DNA of 64,000 nucleotides from assembly GCA_963839815.1 (NCBI GenBank), contig CAWIWF010000006.1:868001-932000 (forward strand), given 5' to 3'. Position numbers and translations under genes: made by a program. The notes beneath the pieces were generated by a model that saw only the letters and a program-made list of their open reading frames with translations, was not told the DNA's origin and made no database searches. Of the stretch, positions 32,272-47,886 are shown piece after piece. The stretch's first letter is position 1; each line of letters begins with the position of its first letter. The stretch comes from JACVRM01 sp963839815. GTDB lineage: Bacteria; Actinomycetota; Thermoleophilia; Gaiellales; Gaiellaceae.

Positions 32272-32802
32272 ATGTTCCGCTGGTACGTCATCAACACCTA
32301 CTCGGGCCACGAGAACAAGGTCAAGGCCAACCTCGAGCACCGGATCGACTCGATGGGGCAGAACCACCGCTTCCGTCGCGTCGTCGTCCCCACCGAGCAG
32401 GTGATCGAGACCAAGGACGGCCAGAAGGTGCAGATCGAGAAGCGCGTGCTGCCGGGGTACGTCCTCGTGAACATGGATCTCGACGACGAGGCCTGGACGG
32501 TCGTCAAGAACACACCCGGGGTCACCGGCTTCGTGGGCGCCGGGAACAAGCCGATCGCCCTCTCACAGCCCGAGGTCGACCGCATCCTCCGCACCGGTGC
32601 TGCAACCGCCGACCGGCCGCGCGCCCAGGTCGAGTACACGCTGGGCGAGTCGGTCAAGGTCACCTCCGGGCCGCTCTCCGACTTCGACGGCGAGATCGTC
32701 GACGTCAATCCCGACCAGCAGAAGCTCAAGGTGCTCGTCGACATCTTCGAGCGCCAGGTGCCCGTCGAGCTCGCGTTCGACCAGGTCAAGAAGCTCGACT
32801 AG
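32272..32802 (+). CDS. nusG: Transcription termination/antitermination factor NusG
   Basis: A 176-residue NusG. The NGN domain starts MFRWYVINTYSGHENKVKANLEHRID and contains LPGYVLVNMDLDDEAWTVVKNTPGVTGFVG. The KOW domain has GESVKVTSGPLSDFDGEIVDVNPDQQKLKVLVDIFERQVPVELAFDQVKKL. The ATG at 32272 is chosen because family members start at the WYV strand. No extra N-terminal extension is present, unlike some actinobacterial NusG. Confidence 0.97.
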   Translation: MFRWYVINTYSGHENKVKANLEHRIDSMGQNHRFRRVVVPTEQVIETKDGQKVQIEKRVLPGYVLVNMDLDDEAWTVVKNTPGVTGFVGAGNKPIALSQPEVDRILRTGAATADRPRAQVEYTLGESVKVTSGPLSDFDGEIVDVNPDQQKLKVLVDIFERQVPVELAFDQVKKLD

Positions 32803-32882
32803 CGCTACCCTGTCTCGCCGCCCCACCGCAGTCCGGGCTCCGGGCATGCGAGTCGCGGGACCGGCTGACACCACACGCACAC

Positions 32883-33308
32883 ATGGCCAAGAAGGTTCTC
32901 ACGATCATCAAGCTGCAGATCCCCGGCGGGCAGGCTAACCCGGCGCCGCCGGTCGGCCCTGCCCTCGGCCAGCATGGCGTCAACATCATGGAGTTCTGCA
33001 AGACGTTCAACGCGCAGACGGCCCAGGCGGGCGGTCGGATCACGCCGGTCGAGATCACGGTGTTCGAGGACCGCTCGTTCACCTTCATCACCAAGACGCC
33101 GCCGGCAGCCGTCCTCATCAAGGAGGCGCTGCGGGCCGAGAAGGGCTCGGCCGAGCCCAACCGCACCAAGATCGGCCGTCTCACGCAGGCGCAGGTGCGC
33201 CAGATCGCCGAGACGAAGCTGGAGGATCTCAACGCGCGTGACGTCGAGCAGGCGATGAAGGTCGTGGCGGGGACGGCGCGCTCGATGGGAGTCGAGGTGG
33301 ACGCGTGA
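32883..33308 (+). CDS. rplK: 50S ribosomal protein L11
   Basis: A 141-residue L11. It has the N-terminal KKVLTIIKLQIPGGQANPAPPVGPALGQHGVNIMEFCKTFNAQT (the proline-rich thiopeptide-binding region) and the C-terminal rRNA-binding domain KIGRLTQAQVRQIAETKLEDLNARDVEQAMKVVAGTARSMGVEV. Normal length. It overlaps rplA by 4 bases (GTGA). Confidence 0.97.
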   Translation: MAKKVLTIIKLQIPGGQANPAPPVGPALGQHGVNIMEFCKTFNAQTAQAGGRITPVEITVFEDRSFTFITKTPPAAVLIKEALRAEKGSAEPNRTKIGRLTQAQVRQIAETKLEDLNARDVEQAMKVVAGTARSMGVEVDA

Positions 33309-34057
33309 GCCAGCACGGCAAGCGCTACCGGTCCGCGCGCGAGTCGATCGACCGCGAGCGGCTCTACAGCCCGCTCGAGGCGATCCGCGCGCTCAAGGGG
33401 TTCGGCGAGGCGAAGTTCGACGAGACGGTCGAGGTGCACTTCAACCTTGGCCTCAACGTCCGCCACGCGGACCAGCAGCTGCGCGGCACGCTGATGCTCC
33501 CCCACGGGAGCGGCCGGACGATGCGCGTGGCCGTGTTCGCCGAGGGCGACAAGGCGCGTGAGGCTGAGGCTGCGGGCGCGGATGTCGTCGGCTCCGCCGA
33601 TCTCGCCCAGCGCATCGAGGAGGGCTTCGACGACTTCGACGTCGCCGTCGCCACCCCCGACCAGATGGGCGTCGTCGGGCGGCTCGGCCGCATCCTCGGC
33701 CCGCGCGGCAAGATGCCGAACCCGAAGACTGGCACCGTGACCATGGACGTGGCCAAGGCAGTGCAGGACTCGAAGGGCGGCAAGCTCGAGTACCGCACCG
33801 ACCGCGGCGCGAACGTGCACCTCTCGATCGGCAAGAAGAGCTTCGGCGAGCGGCAGCTGCTCGAGAACTACGCGACGCTTCTCGACGAGATCGTCCGGGC
33901 CAAGCCCGCCTCGGCGAAGGGTCGCTACATACGCGGCATCACGCTGACGAGCACGATGGGCCCGGGCATTCACATCGATCCGGCGAAGACGCGGGATGTC
34001 GTCGAGGAGCTCGACGAGGCACCCGCGGCCGCCGACATGGAGGCAGTCCCCGCGTAA
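33305..34057 (+). CDS. rplA: 50S ribosomal protein L1
   Basis: A 250-residue L1 with GKRYRSARESIDRERLYSPLEAI, KFDETVEVHFNLGLNVRHADQQLRGTLMLPHGSGR, FDVAVATPDQMGVVGRLGRILGPRGKMPNPKTGTVTMDVAKAV and the C-terminal TLTSTMGPGIHID. It has a short acidic extension at the end. L1 can bind its own message in other bacteria; no such site is obvious here. Confidence 0.97.
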   Translation: MSQHGKRYRSARESIDRERLYSPLEAIRALKGFGEAKFDETVEVHFNLGLNVRHADQQLRGTLMLPHGSGRTMRVAVFAEGDKAREAEAAGADVVGSADLAQRIEEGFDDFDVAVATPDQMGVVGRLGRILGPRGKMPNPKTGTVTMDVAKAVQDSKGGKLEYRTDRGANVHLSIGKKSFGERQLLENYATLLDEIVRAKPASAKGRYIRGITLTSTMGPGIHIDPAKTRDVVEELDEAPAAADMEAVPA

Positions 34058-34198
34058 GGCAGGCTAGAGCTCGTCGCCCGAGACGGCCGGCAGCCCCCCT
34101 GGGGGCGGAAGTCCAGCCCAGGCGGCTCGACGGAGGGGTCAGACCTCCTCCACCGGGCTCGCCACGGCGAGCCCTGGTCATTTCCGGAGGGAAGTGAC
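34058..34198 (+). promoter_or_regulatory. L10 leader (rplJ 5' region)
   Basis: The 141 bases before rplJ contain several potential stems (gtcgcccgagacggccggcagc, ccccctggggg, gggctcgcc/ggcgagccc) and a strong ggaggg ribosome-binding site. Position and the GAGACGGCCGGC segment suit the ribosomal L10(L12)4 autoregulatory leader found before rplJ in many bacteria. The structure was not folded, so this is moderate support. Confidence 0.55.
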
Positions 34199-35047
34199 AT
34201 GGACAAAGGCAAGAAGGAACAGGTCGTCGCCGACCTCACCGAGCGGCTCAAGCAGGCTGAGTCGCTGCTCGTCGCCGATTACCGCGGGCTGTCGGTCAAC
34301 GAGATCGACGATCTCCGGACCAAGCTGCTCGAGCACGGCGCCAAGTTCAGCGTCGTCAAGAACACGCTCACCCGCCGCGCGGCGGAGGCTGCAGGCATGG
34401 ACGCGCTGCTCGCCATGCTCGAGGGTCCGACGGCGATTGCGTTCCTCGACGCGGACGGCGACCCGGTTGCCGTGTCGAAGGCGCTCGCCGACGCAGCCCG
34501 CGAGACGCGCGTGCTCGAGATCCGCGGCGGGCTGCTCGAAGGCCGCCCGATTGGCGAGGCAGAGATCACCGAACTGTCGAAGCTGCCGCCCGCAGACGTG
34601 CTGCGCGGCCAGGTGCTCGGCGCGATCGTCGCGCCGCTGCAGGGGATCGCCGGGCTCGTGAATGCGCCGCTGCAGAACCTGTTCGGACTCCTCGACGCTC
34701 GCATCGAGCAGCTGACGGAGCAGGGCGACACGGGGGAAGAGGAGGCCCCGGCGGCCGAGGCCGCGGAGCAGTCCGAGCCTGCGGCAGCGGCAGACGAGCC
34801 GCAGGCGTCGGCCGAGACCGCCACCGAGCCGGAGGGCGCAGCAGAGGCTGCCGCAGCCGAGCCGGCGCAGGATGCACCGGCCGAGACCGCCGCCGAGCCG
34901 GAGGGCGCAGCAGAGGCTGCCGCGGCCGAGCCGGCGCAGGAGGACGCACCGGCCGATGAGGCTGAGGCGGCAGCGGCGCCCGAGCAGCCGCAGGCGGACG
35001 CTGAGCCCGCCGACACTGACGAGACACCCGCACAGACCGAGGAGTAG
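34199..35047 (+). CDS. rplJ: 50S ribosomal protein L10 with acidic C-terminal extension
   Basis: A 282-residue L10, about 100 residues longer than usual. The core (about 1-175) has KKEQVVADLTERLKQAESLLVADYRGLSVNEIDDLRTKL, VVKNTLTRRAAEAAG, and LPPADVLRGQVLGAIVAPLQGIAGLVNAPLQNLFGLLDAR. The tail (about 178-282) is Glu/Ala/Pro-rich with an internal duplication of EPEGAAEAAAAEPAQ, likely disordered. L10 anchors L7/L12 dimers to the ribosome stalk. Similar acidic or low-complexity tails occur on S17, L22 and S3 in this window. Confidence 0.96.
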   Translation: MDKGKKEQVVADLTERLKQAESLLVADYRGLSVNEIDDLRTKLLEHGAKFSVVKNTLTRRAAEAAGMDALLAMLEGPTAIAFLDADGDPVAVSKALADAARETRVLEIRGGLLEGRPIGEAEITELSKLPPADVLRGQVLGAIVAPLQGIAGLVNAPLQNLFGLLDARIEQLTEQGDTGEEEAPAAEAAEQSEPAAAADEPQASAETATEPEGAAEAAAAEPAQDAPAETAAEPEGAAEAAAAEPAQEDAPADEAEAAAAPEQPQADAEPADTDETPAQTEE

Positions 35048-35059
35048 AGGAGGAAGACG

Positions 35060-35449
35060 ATGGCAAACTCAGTCGACACGATCTTCGAGGAGCTCGGCAA
35101 GATGAGCGTCCTCGACCTGGTCGAGCTGAAGAAGAAGATCGAGGACGAGTGGGGCATCACCGCCGCAGCTCCGGTCGCGGTCGCGGGCGGCGTGGCAGCG
35201 CCGGCCGGCGACGGTGCCGGTGCCGCCGCGGAGGAGCAGACGGAGTTCGACGTCGTGCTGACCGCAGCAGGCGGCCAGAAGATCCAGGTGATCAAGGTCG
35301 TCCGGGCCGTGACCGGGCTCGGCCTCAAGGAGGCGAAGGACCTCGTGGACGGCGCACCCAACGCCGTCAAGGAGGGCGTCGCCCGCGAGGAGGCCGACAC
35401 GATCAAGGCACAGCTGGAGGATGCAGGCGCCGAGGTCGAGGTCAAGTAG
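35060..35449 (+). CDS. rplL: 50S ribosomal protein L7/L12
   Basis: A 129-residue L7/L12. The N-terminal dimerisation domain (SVDTIFEELGKMSVLDLVELKKKIEDEWG), Ala-rich hinge (AAAPVAVAGGVAAPAGDGAGAAA) and C-terminal factor-binding domain (EFDVVLTAAGGQKIQVIKVVRAVTGLGLKEAKDLVDGAPNAVKEGV) are complete. aggagg lies upstream of the ATG. It ends the rplJL unit; a terminator follows. Confidence 0.97.
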   Translation: MANSVDTIFEELGKMSVLDLVELKKKIEDEWGITAAAPVAVAGGVAAPAGDGAGAAAEEQTEFDVVLTAAGGQKIQVIKVVRAVTGLGLKEAKDLVDGAPNAVKEGVAREEADTIKAQLEDAGAEVEVK

Positions 35450-35472
35450 CCACTCGCCTCACCGCTTCGCTC

Positions 35473-35496
35473 GAAGGCCCGCTCCGGCGGGCCTTC
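35473..35496 (+). terminator. Terminator of rplJL
   Basis: A 10-bp perfect stem gaaggcccgc/gcgggccttc with a tccg loop lies 23 bases after the rplL stop, with a short gtcgtc tail. It separates rplJL from the convergent gene. Confidence 0.8.
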
Positions 35497-35558
35497 GTCG
35501 TCCCGGAGCACTCGAGGGTGATCGAGGTTCCGTAACGCCTGTTTGCCGAGGCGGAAGC

Positions 35559-37610
35559 TCAGCGGCAGGCGCTGGGATCCGGCGTCCACACCGGGCGGGT
35601 GGAGCGCACGGAGAGAACGCGGTCGGCGCCGAAGACGAGGCTGTCTGACGTGGCGGTCACCTGCCAGGGCCCGCGGGCGCAGGCCTTCACCTCGACCGGC
35701 ACGGACGCGCCCGCCGGAACGCGTAGCGACCGGCGGCCCGTGGGTGAGGTGATCGTCAGGACAGAAGCCGCCGCGTCGGGCGGCCCGGTTACCCGGAAGG
35801 TGACGCGTCCGGCGACGCGAGGCGACCACACCGTGAACGTGCCGCCAGCGCCGAGCCAACCATCGGCGTACCAGCCGACCGCGGCGGTGGCCAGGCGCGG
35901 CGTGCCGTGTGGACGCCAGAGGTCGTAGGCCGGAGACGATCCCGCGATCGAGGCGCCGCGCAGGGTGATCGCGGCCGCGCGGCTGTCGACGAGCAGCGGC
36001 ATCCGCACCGGCACGCCGCCGTCGAGGAGTCGCCCGTCGGAGGCGAGCGTGACCGCCGAGGCGCGGAAGGCGTCGAGCGGTTCGGCGCCGGGGAGCAGGA
36101 GCACGCGCCGCACCGAGCGGTTCCAGAAGAGTTGCTCCAGACCGTCCTTGTAGTGCCCGGGCGCGTAGACGAGCGCGACGTCGCCGACCTGCGCCTCGTC
36201 CACCCACGATGGATCGGCCGGCAGGTAGGCCCGCCGGATCGCGTCGTTCTTCCGCACGTCGTAGATGTTGGCTGCGACGCCGGCACCGCTCGCGGCGAGC
36301 ACCGCGAGCGCACCGATCACGAGGGCGGGCCGCGCAGACAACCCGGCGAGCGCCGTCAGGACGGCGAGCCCACCGGCCACTCCCGCGACGACGAGGGCGC
36401 CCTCCGCGACGCCGGTGAGCTGCTGGACGTAGGTGACGGCGAAGAGCAGCGGCGAGTGACGGTTGCCGAAGTGCGTCACGTACCCGGAGAGCGGCACGAG
36501 CGCCGCCAGGAGCAGCAATCCACCGCATGCCAGGGCGTGGGCACGCGGCCAGGGTCGTCCCCGCCCGGCGAGGAGCGCGAACGCCGTCGCCAGTACGGGA
36601 ACCGCATAGAACGTGTAGCGCTCCTGCATGAGGTGGGTGTCGCCCCAGAGGCTCGCCTGGACGACCAGCGCGGCCACCAGGCTGAAGCCGAGCGAGCCGA
36701 AGGCGAGCTCTGTGCGAGAGCGCGGTCGGCCGAGCGCGAGTGCGAGGCCGAGCGCTGCTGCAGGGACGATCACCCAGCCCGACGCATACAGCAGGTTGAG
36801 GGTCTGGGTGCCGAGCCGGGAAGGCAGCCCGCCTGGCGCGAGGTCGAGGGAGAGCACATCGGCGTAGAGCCCGAGCCGGCCTCGGACGAGCAGCGTCATA
36901 CCGGCGAGGGCGAGCGCTCCGAGCACCAGGAACTGTTCCCGCAGCGCTGCTCGGAGGCGGCGCTCGCGCAGGCCGGCGACGATCACCGCGGCGACGAAGC
37001 AGGCGGGGAGGACGAGCAGCTGGACGCGCGTGAACCCCGCGAGACCTGCAAGTGCGAGGAAGGCCGCGCCGGAACGGGCGCTCGGCCGCTCCAGGGCCCG
37101 GACGCCGAGCAGCATCGCCGCCGCGACGAGCGGGTAGGCGAACGGCTCGCTGATCACCCAGCCGGCGTACAGCAGAGCCGGCGGCAGCAAGGACAGGGCC
37201 ACCACCAGGAGCGACAGGCCCTCGCCGATCCCCAGCCTGCGCGCGAGCAGGTACACCGGCACGGCGGTGAGCGAGACGGCCAGCGAGTTCAGCACCTGGA
37301 TCGCGTGGTAGGCGGTGGCGACGTCGTCGATCAGCCAGGCCGGTGCCGTCAGCAGCGGTTGCAGCAGTGCGGGGAAACCCGAGTCGAGCCCGCGGACGAG
37401 CGGGCGGCCCGTGCTGGCGAGCGAGCGCCCGAGCTCCGAGTACATGTACTCGTCCGGGAAGTAGGCGGGTGTTTGCCGGCGGAAGCCGACCACCGCGCGG
37501 ACGGCTGCCGACAGCGCCACGAGGCTCCAGAGGCCGGGCCAGCCCGCCACCCGAGCGAGCGAGAGGGGCCGCGCCGGCGGCACGTGCGGCAGGGCGATCG
37601 TCCGCTCCAC
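35559..37610 (-). CDS. Polytopic membrane glycosyltransferase-like protein (ArnT/PMT, GT39-like)
   Basis: A 683-residue protein with about ten or more membrane helices (about 20-440) and a C-terminal beta-rich extracytoplasmic domain (about 450-683). Early residues read FRRQTPAYFPDEYMYSELGRSLASTGRP; the acidic pair DE in the first external loop is the hallmark of PMT/ArnT-type lipid-linked glycosyltransferases. Sugar and acceptor are unknown. The GTG at 37610 is preferred over the ATG at 37664 because a sigma-28-type promoter lies between them. It points against rplJL and rpoB and breaks a linkage (rplJL-rpoBC) that is usually tight. A role in modifying pilin or another surface protein is inferred from its promoter. 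Confidence 0.75.
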   Translation of the reverse strand: MERTIALPHVPPARPLSLARVAGWPGLWSLVALSAAVRAVVGFRRQTPAYFPDEYMYSELGRSLASTGRPLVRGLDSGFPALLQPLLTAPAWLIDDVATAYHAIQVLNSLAVSLTAVPVYLLARRLGIGEGLSLLVVALSLLPPALLYAGWVISEPFAYPLVAAAMLLGVRALERPSARSGAAFLALAGLAGFTRVQLLVLPACFVAAVIVAGLRERRLRAALREQFLVLGALALAGMTLLVRGRLGLYADVLSLDLAPGGLPSRLGTQTLNLLYASGWVIVPAAALGLALALGRPRSRTELAFGSLGFSLVAALVVQASLWGDTHLMQERYTFYAVPVLATAFALLAGRGRPWPRAHALACGGLLLLAALVPLSGYVTHFGNRHSPLLFAVTYVQQLTGVAEGALVVAGVAGGLAVLTALAGLSARPALVIGALAVLAASGAGVAANIYDVRKNDAIRRAYLPADPSWVDEAQVGDVALVYAPGHYKDGLEQLFWNRSVRRVLLLPGAEPLDAFRASAVTLASDGRLLDGGVPVRMPLLVDSRAAAITLRGASIAGSSPAYDLWRPHGTPRLATAAVGWYADGWLGAGGTFTVWSPRVAGRVTFRVTGPPDAAASVLTITSPTGRRSLRVPAGASVPVEVKACARGPWQVTATSDSLVFGADRVLSVRSTRPVWTPDPSACR

Positions 37611-37617
37611 ACCACCC

Positions 37618-37645
37618 CTATCGGCGCGGCGACGTCGTGGGTGTA
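37618..37645 (-). promoter_or_regulatory. Sigma-28/WhiG-type promoter of the membrane glycosyltransferase-like gene
   Basis: On the minus strand TACA (37645-37642), 16 bases, GCCGATAG (37625-37618), with the GTG start 7 bases on. The -10 is a perfect match to the pilus set; the -35 is one base off. Confidence 0.5.
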
Positions 37646-37683
37646 GGAGGACATTCGCACGCACGGGCCCGCGCGAATGCCCG

Positions 37684-37738
37684 TGCTACACTGGCCGAGT
37701 TCATCCCTCGCGGGCCACTCGGCCTTGCGCGAGGGATG
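37684..37738 (+). promoter_or_regulatory. rpoB promoter -10 and leader hairpin
   Basis: TGCTACACT (37684-37692) is an extended -10. Just downstream, catccctcgcg (37702-37712) pairs with cgcgagggatg (37728-37738) as an 11-bp stem with an inner gggccactcggcc stem-like loop, followed by gtctttct. This resembles an intrinsic terminator about 95 bases before the rpoB start and could act as an attenuator. Function is inferred from structure. Confidence 0.45.
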
Positions 37739-37833
37739 GTCTTTCTGCTAAGTTGCACGGTTCGCCACGCCTAGCCGGCTTTCGCCTGTCCGCACCCAGT
37801 CCGCACACCAGTTTCTGAGGGAGGTCGCTCCTT

Positions 37834-41475
<3,642 letters not shown>

Positions 41476-41593
41476 CGGGGCGGCGGCACCACCTCAGATC
41501 AGCACTGACGACAGACGACGGCGCGAAGGGACGGAACCACTTGAACGGACGTACGAGCCTCTCAGCTCGACCGCGCACCGAAGAGGGGCGGTC

Positions 41594-46201
<4,608 letters not shown>

Positions 46202-46239
46202 GGACTGTCCCCGCAGGGGACTGTCCCGGTTTTCGAGCT

Positions 46240-46272
46240 GCAGCGGGGCCCGGCGACGCCGGGCCTCGCTGC
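46240..46272 (+). terminator. Terminator of rpoBC
   Basis: gcagcggggcccggc and gccgggcctcgctgc form a long GC stem with one mismatch and a 3-base loop, starting 39 bases after rpoC, followed by tcttc. Just upstream (46201-46227) lies gggactgtccccgcaggggactgtccc, a palindrome of the same family as those near 1900-2026. Confidence 0.65.
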
Positions 46273-46312
46273 TCTTCGGCTCGAGGAGAGACGCTGGGCC
46301 GAGGTGCCCACG

Positions 46313-46579
46313 AATCGTTCTCCCGCCGTCGGAGAGCGCTAGTTCGAGGGATAGGCTTCAGCCTGTCCCTCACTTGATGGCCAAATCACGATTCAGTCAG
46401 CTCTTTGAGGCCCGCCTGCCGCCCTCCGAAGCGCAGCGAGCCGTGCGGCGCGGCCGTGCTGCCTGCCTCGCCACCGCAGCTGCCTCGCGATCGCTGCGCA
46501 TTCCTGACTTTGCCGTCAAGTAAGGGACAGGCTGAAGCCTGTCCCTGAGCTAGCGCTCTGCCGAGGGCGGGAGCATTCG
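46313..46579. repeat. Complete 267-bp inverted-repeat element (copy C)
   Basis: The left arm (cgttctcccgccgtcggagagcgct..ttcgagggataggcttcagcctgtccct..) and the right arm are reverse complements over about 75 bases; the right arm ends tgtccctgagctagcgctctgccgagggcggga. Each arm contains its own 22-bp palindrome (GGCT-TC-AGCC form). The centre has ccctccgaagcgcagcgag. There is no transposase, so it is MITE-like. Confidence 0.8.
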
Positions 46580-46587
46580 CGCCTCGG

Positions 46588-47526
46588 TCAAGCGACGATG
46601 TTCTCGAGCGTCTCGCCCCGCTGGAGCCGCTCGAGCTGGTCGGCGACGAAGTCCCAGCGGCGCTCCCGGGCCCGGCGTGAGCGGCCGCTCGCGTGCGGGC
46701 TCAGGAGCACGTTGTCCAGCTCGTGGAACGGGTGGCGCGACGGCTGCACCACCTCGCCCTCCTCGCGCGGGTAGCGGTACCAGACGTCGATCGCCGCGCC
46801 CTTGAGGCGCCCGTCGCGGAGCGCGTGGTAGAGGGCGTCTTCGTCGACGACCTTCCCGCGCCCGACGTTGACGAGGTAGCCGTCCGGCCCGAGCGCGTGC
46901 AGCTCGTCCGCGCCGACCACCGTGCCGGCCTGGCCCGGGAGGGAGACGACCGCGAAGTCCACCTCGGCGAGCACCGCCTGCAGCTCGTCCAGCGGGCGTG
47001 CGCCGTCCCGGGGGTTGCGCGTGACCCCGACCGTCCGCGCGCCCAGCGGCGTGACGAGCCGCTCGACCTCCCGCCCGATCTGCCCGTAGCCCACCAGCCC
47101 GACCGCTTTGCCTTCGAGCTCCGGCTCGCCGAGGTCGAGGTGGTCGCCCCCGTGCCGGTTCCAGAGCCCCTCGCGCAGCTCCCGGTCGAGCAGCAGCACC
47201 TGCCGGGGCAGCGCCAGCAGCGCCATCAGCACCCACTCGGCCATCGTCCGCTCGTGCCCTCGCACGATGCAGAGGCTCGCGCCGTCCGGCACGGCTCCCT
47301 CGTCGATGGCGTCCGCTCCGGCCGAGAGAGTCTGCACAAGCCGAAGCTGCGTCGCGCCAGCCGTCTCGGCTTCGGTGAGCCGGTAGCAGACGACCGCATC
47401 GGCATCGCGGAGCTCCTGCGCCAGCCGCTCGCGCTCGTCGACAACGACGAGCTCGTGCTGCGGGAGCCGCTCTCGCAGCCGCTGCACCTGGTCGGGCGCC
47501 TCCACGCCCGCAAGCACGACCTTCAT
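46588..47526 (-). CDS. D-isomer specific 2-hydroxyacid dehydrogenase family protein
   Basis: A 312-residue NAD(P)-dependent dehydrogenase. The Rossmann motif GLVGYGQIGREVERL (GxGxxG) is intact, and the catalytic Arg is in VNVGRGKVVDEDAL and the catalytic His in NVLLSPHASG. The Glu usually found in DVFExEP is replaced: the sequence is DVWYRYP. That variant occurs in a subfamily whose substrates are not well defined, so I would not name it SerA. ATG 47526 is followed by MKVVLAGVEAP. The gene sits alone, bracketed by two copies of the 267-bp inverted-repeat element. Confidence 0.85.
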   Translation of the reverse strand: MKVVLAGVEAPDQVQRLRERLPQHELVVVDERERLAQELRDADAVVCYRLTEAETAGATQLRLVQTLSAGADAIDEGAVPDGASLCIVRGHERTMAEWVLMALLALPRQVLLLDRELREGLWNRHGGDHLDLGEPELEGKAVGLVGYGQIGREVERLVTPLGARTVGVTRNPRDGARPLDELQAVLAEVDFAVVSLPGQAGTVVGADELHALGPDGYLVNVGRGKVVDEDALYHALRDGRLKGAAIDVWYRYPREEGEVVQPSRHPFHELDNVLLSPHASGRSRRARERRWDFVADQLERLQRGETLENIVA

Positions 47527-47570
47527 CGCGCGATCGTAGGGGCACGCCGCCGCAACCGAGGCGCCACGAG

Positions 47571-47838
47571 TCGTTCTCCCGCTGTCGGCAGACCGCTGGC
47601 TCGAGGGACAGGCTTCAGCCTGTCCCTCACTCGATGGCCACATCACACTGCAGTCAGCTGCTCGAGTCACGCCCGCCGCCCTCCGAAGCGGAGCGAGGCG
47701 CAGAGCGCTGCCCGCCGTTCACGTCGCAGCCGCAGCTGTACGCGCGACCACCGCGCGTCTTTGGACTTTGCCGTCAAGTAAGGGACAGGCTGAAGCCTGT
47801 CCCTTGAGCCAGCGGTCGTCCGTGGGCGGGAGAGTGGT
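47571..47838. repeat. Complete 267-bp inverted-repeat element (copy D)
   Basis: The left arm tcgttctcccgctgtcgg..gaccgctggctcgag and the right arm ending ttgagccagcggtcgtccgtgggcggga are reverse complements over about 75 bases. Both carry the GGCT-TC-AGCC palindrome. The centre includes ccctccgaagcggagcgagg. It fills the divergent gap between the dehydrogenase and the gene at 47887. Confidence 0.8.
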
Positions 47839-47886
47839 TCGGGCTTGCATCTCGTTTACGCGGGGCTGCTACAAGATGCGCAGGCC

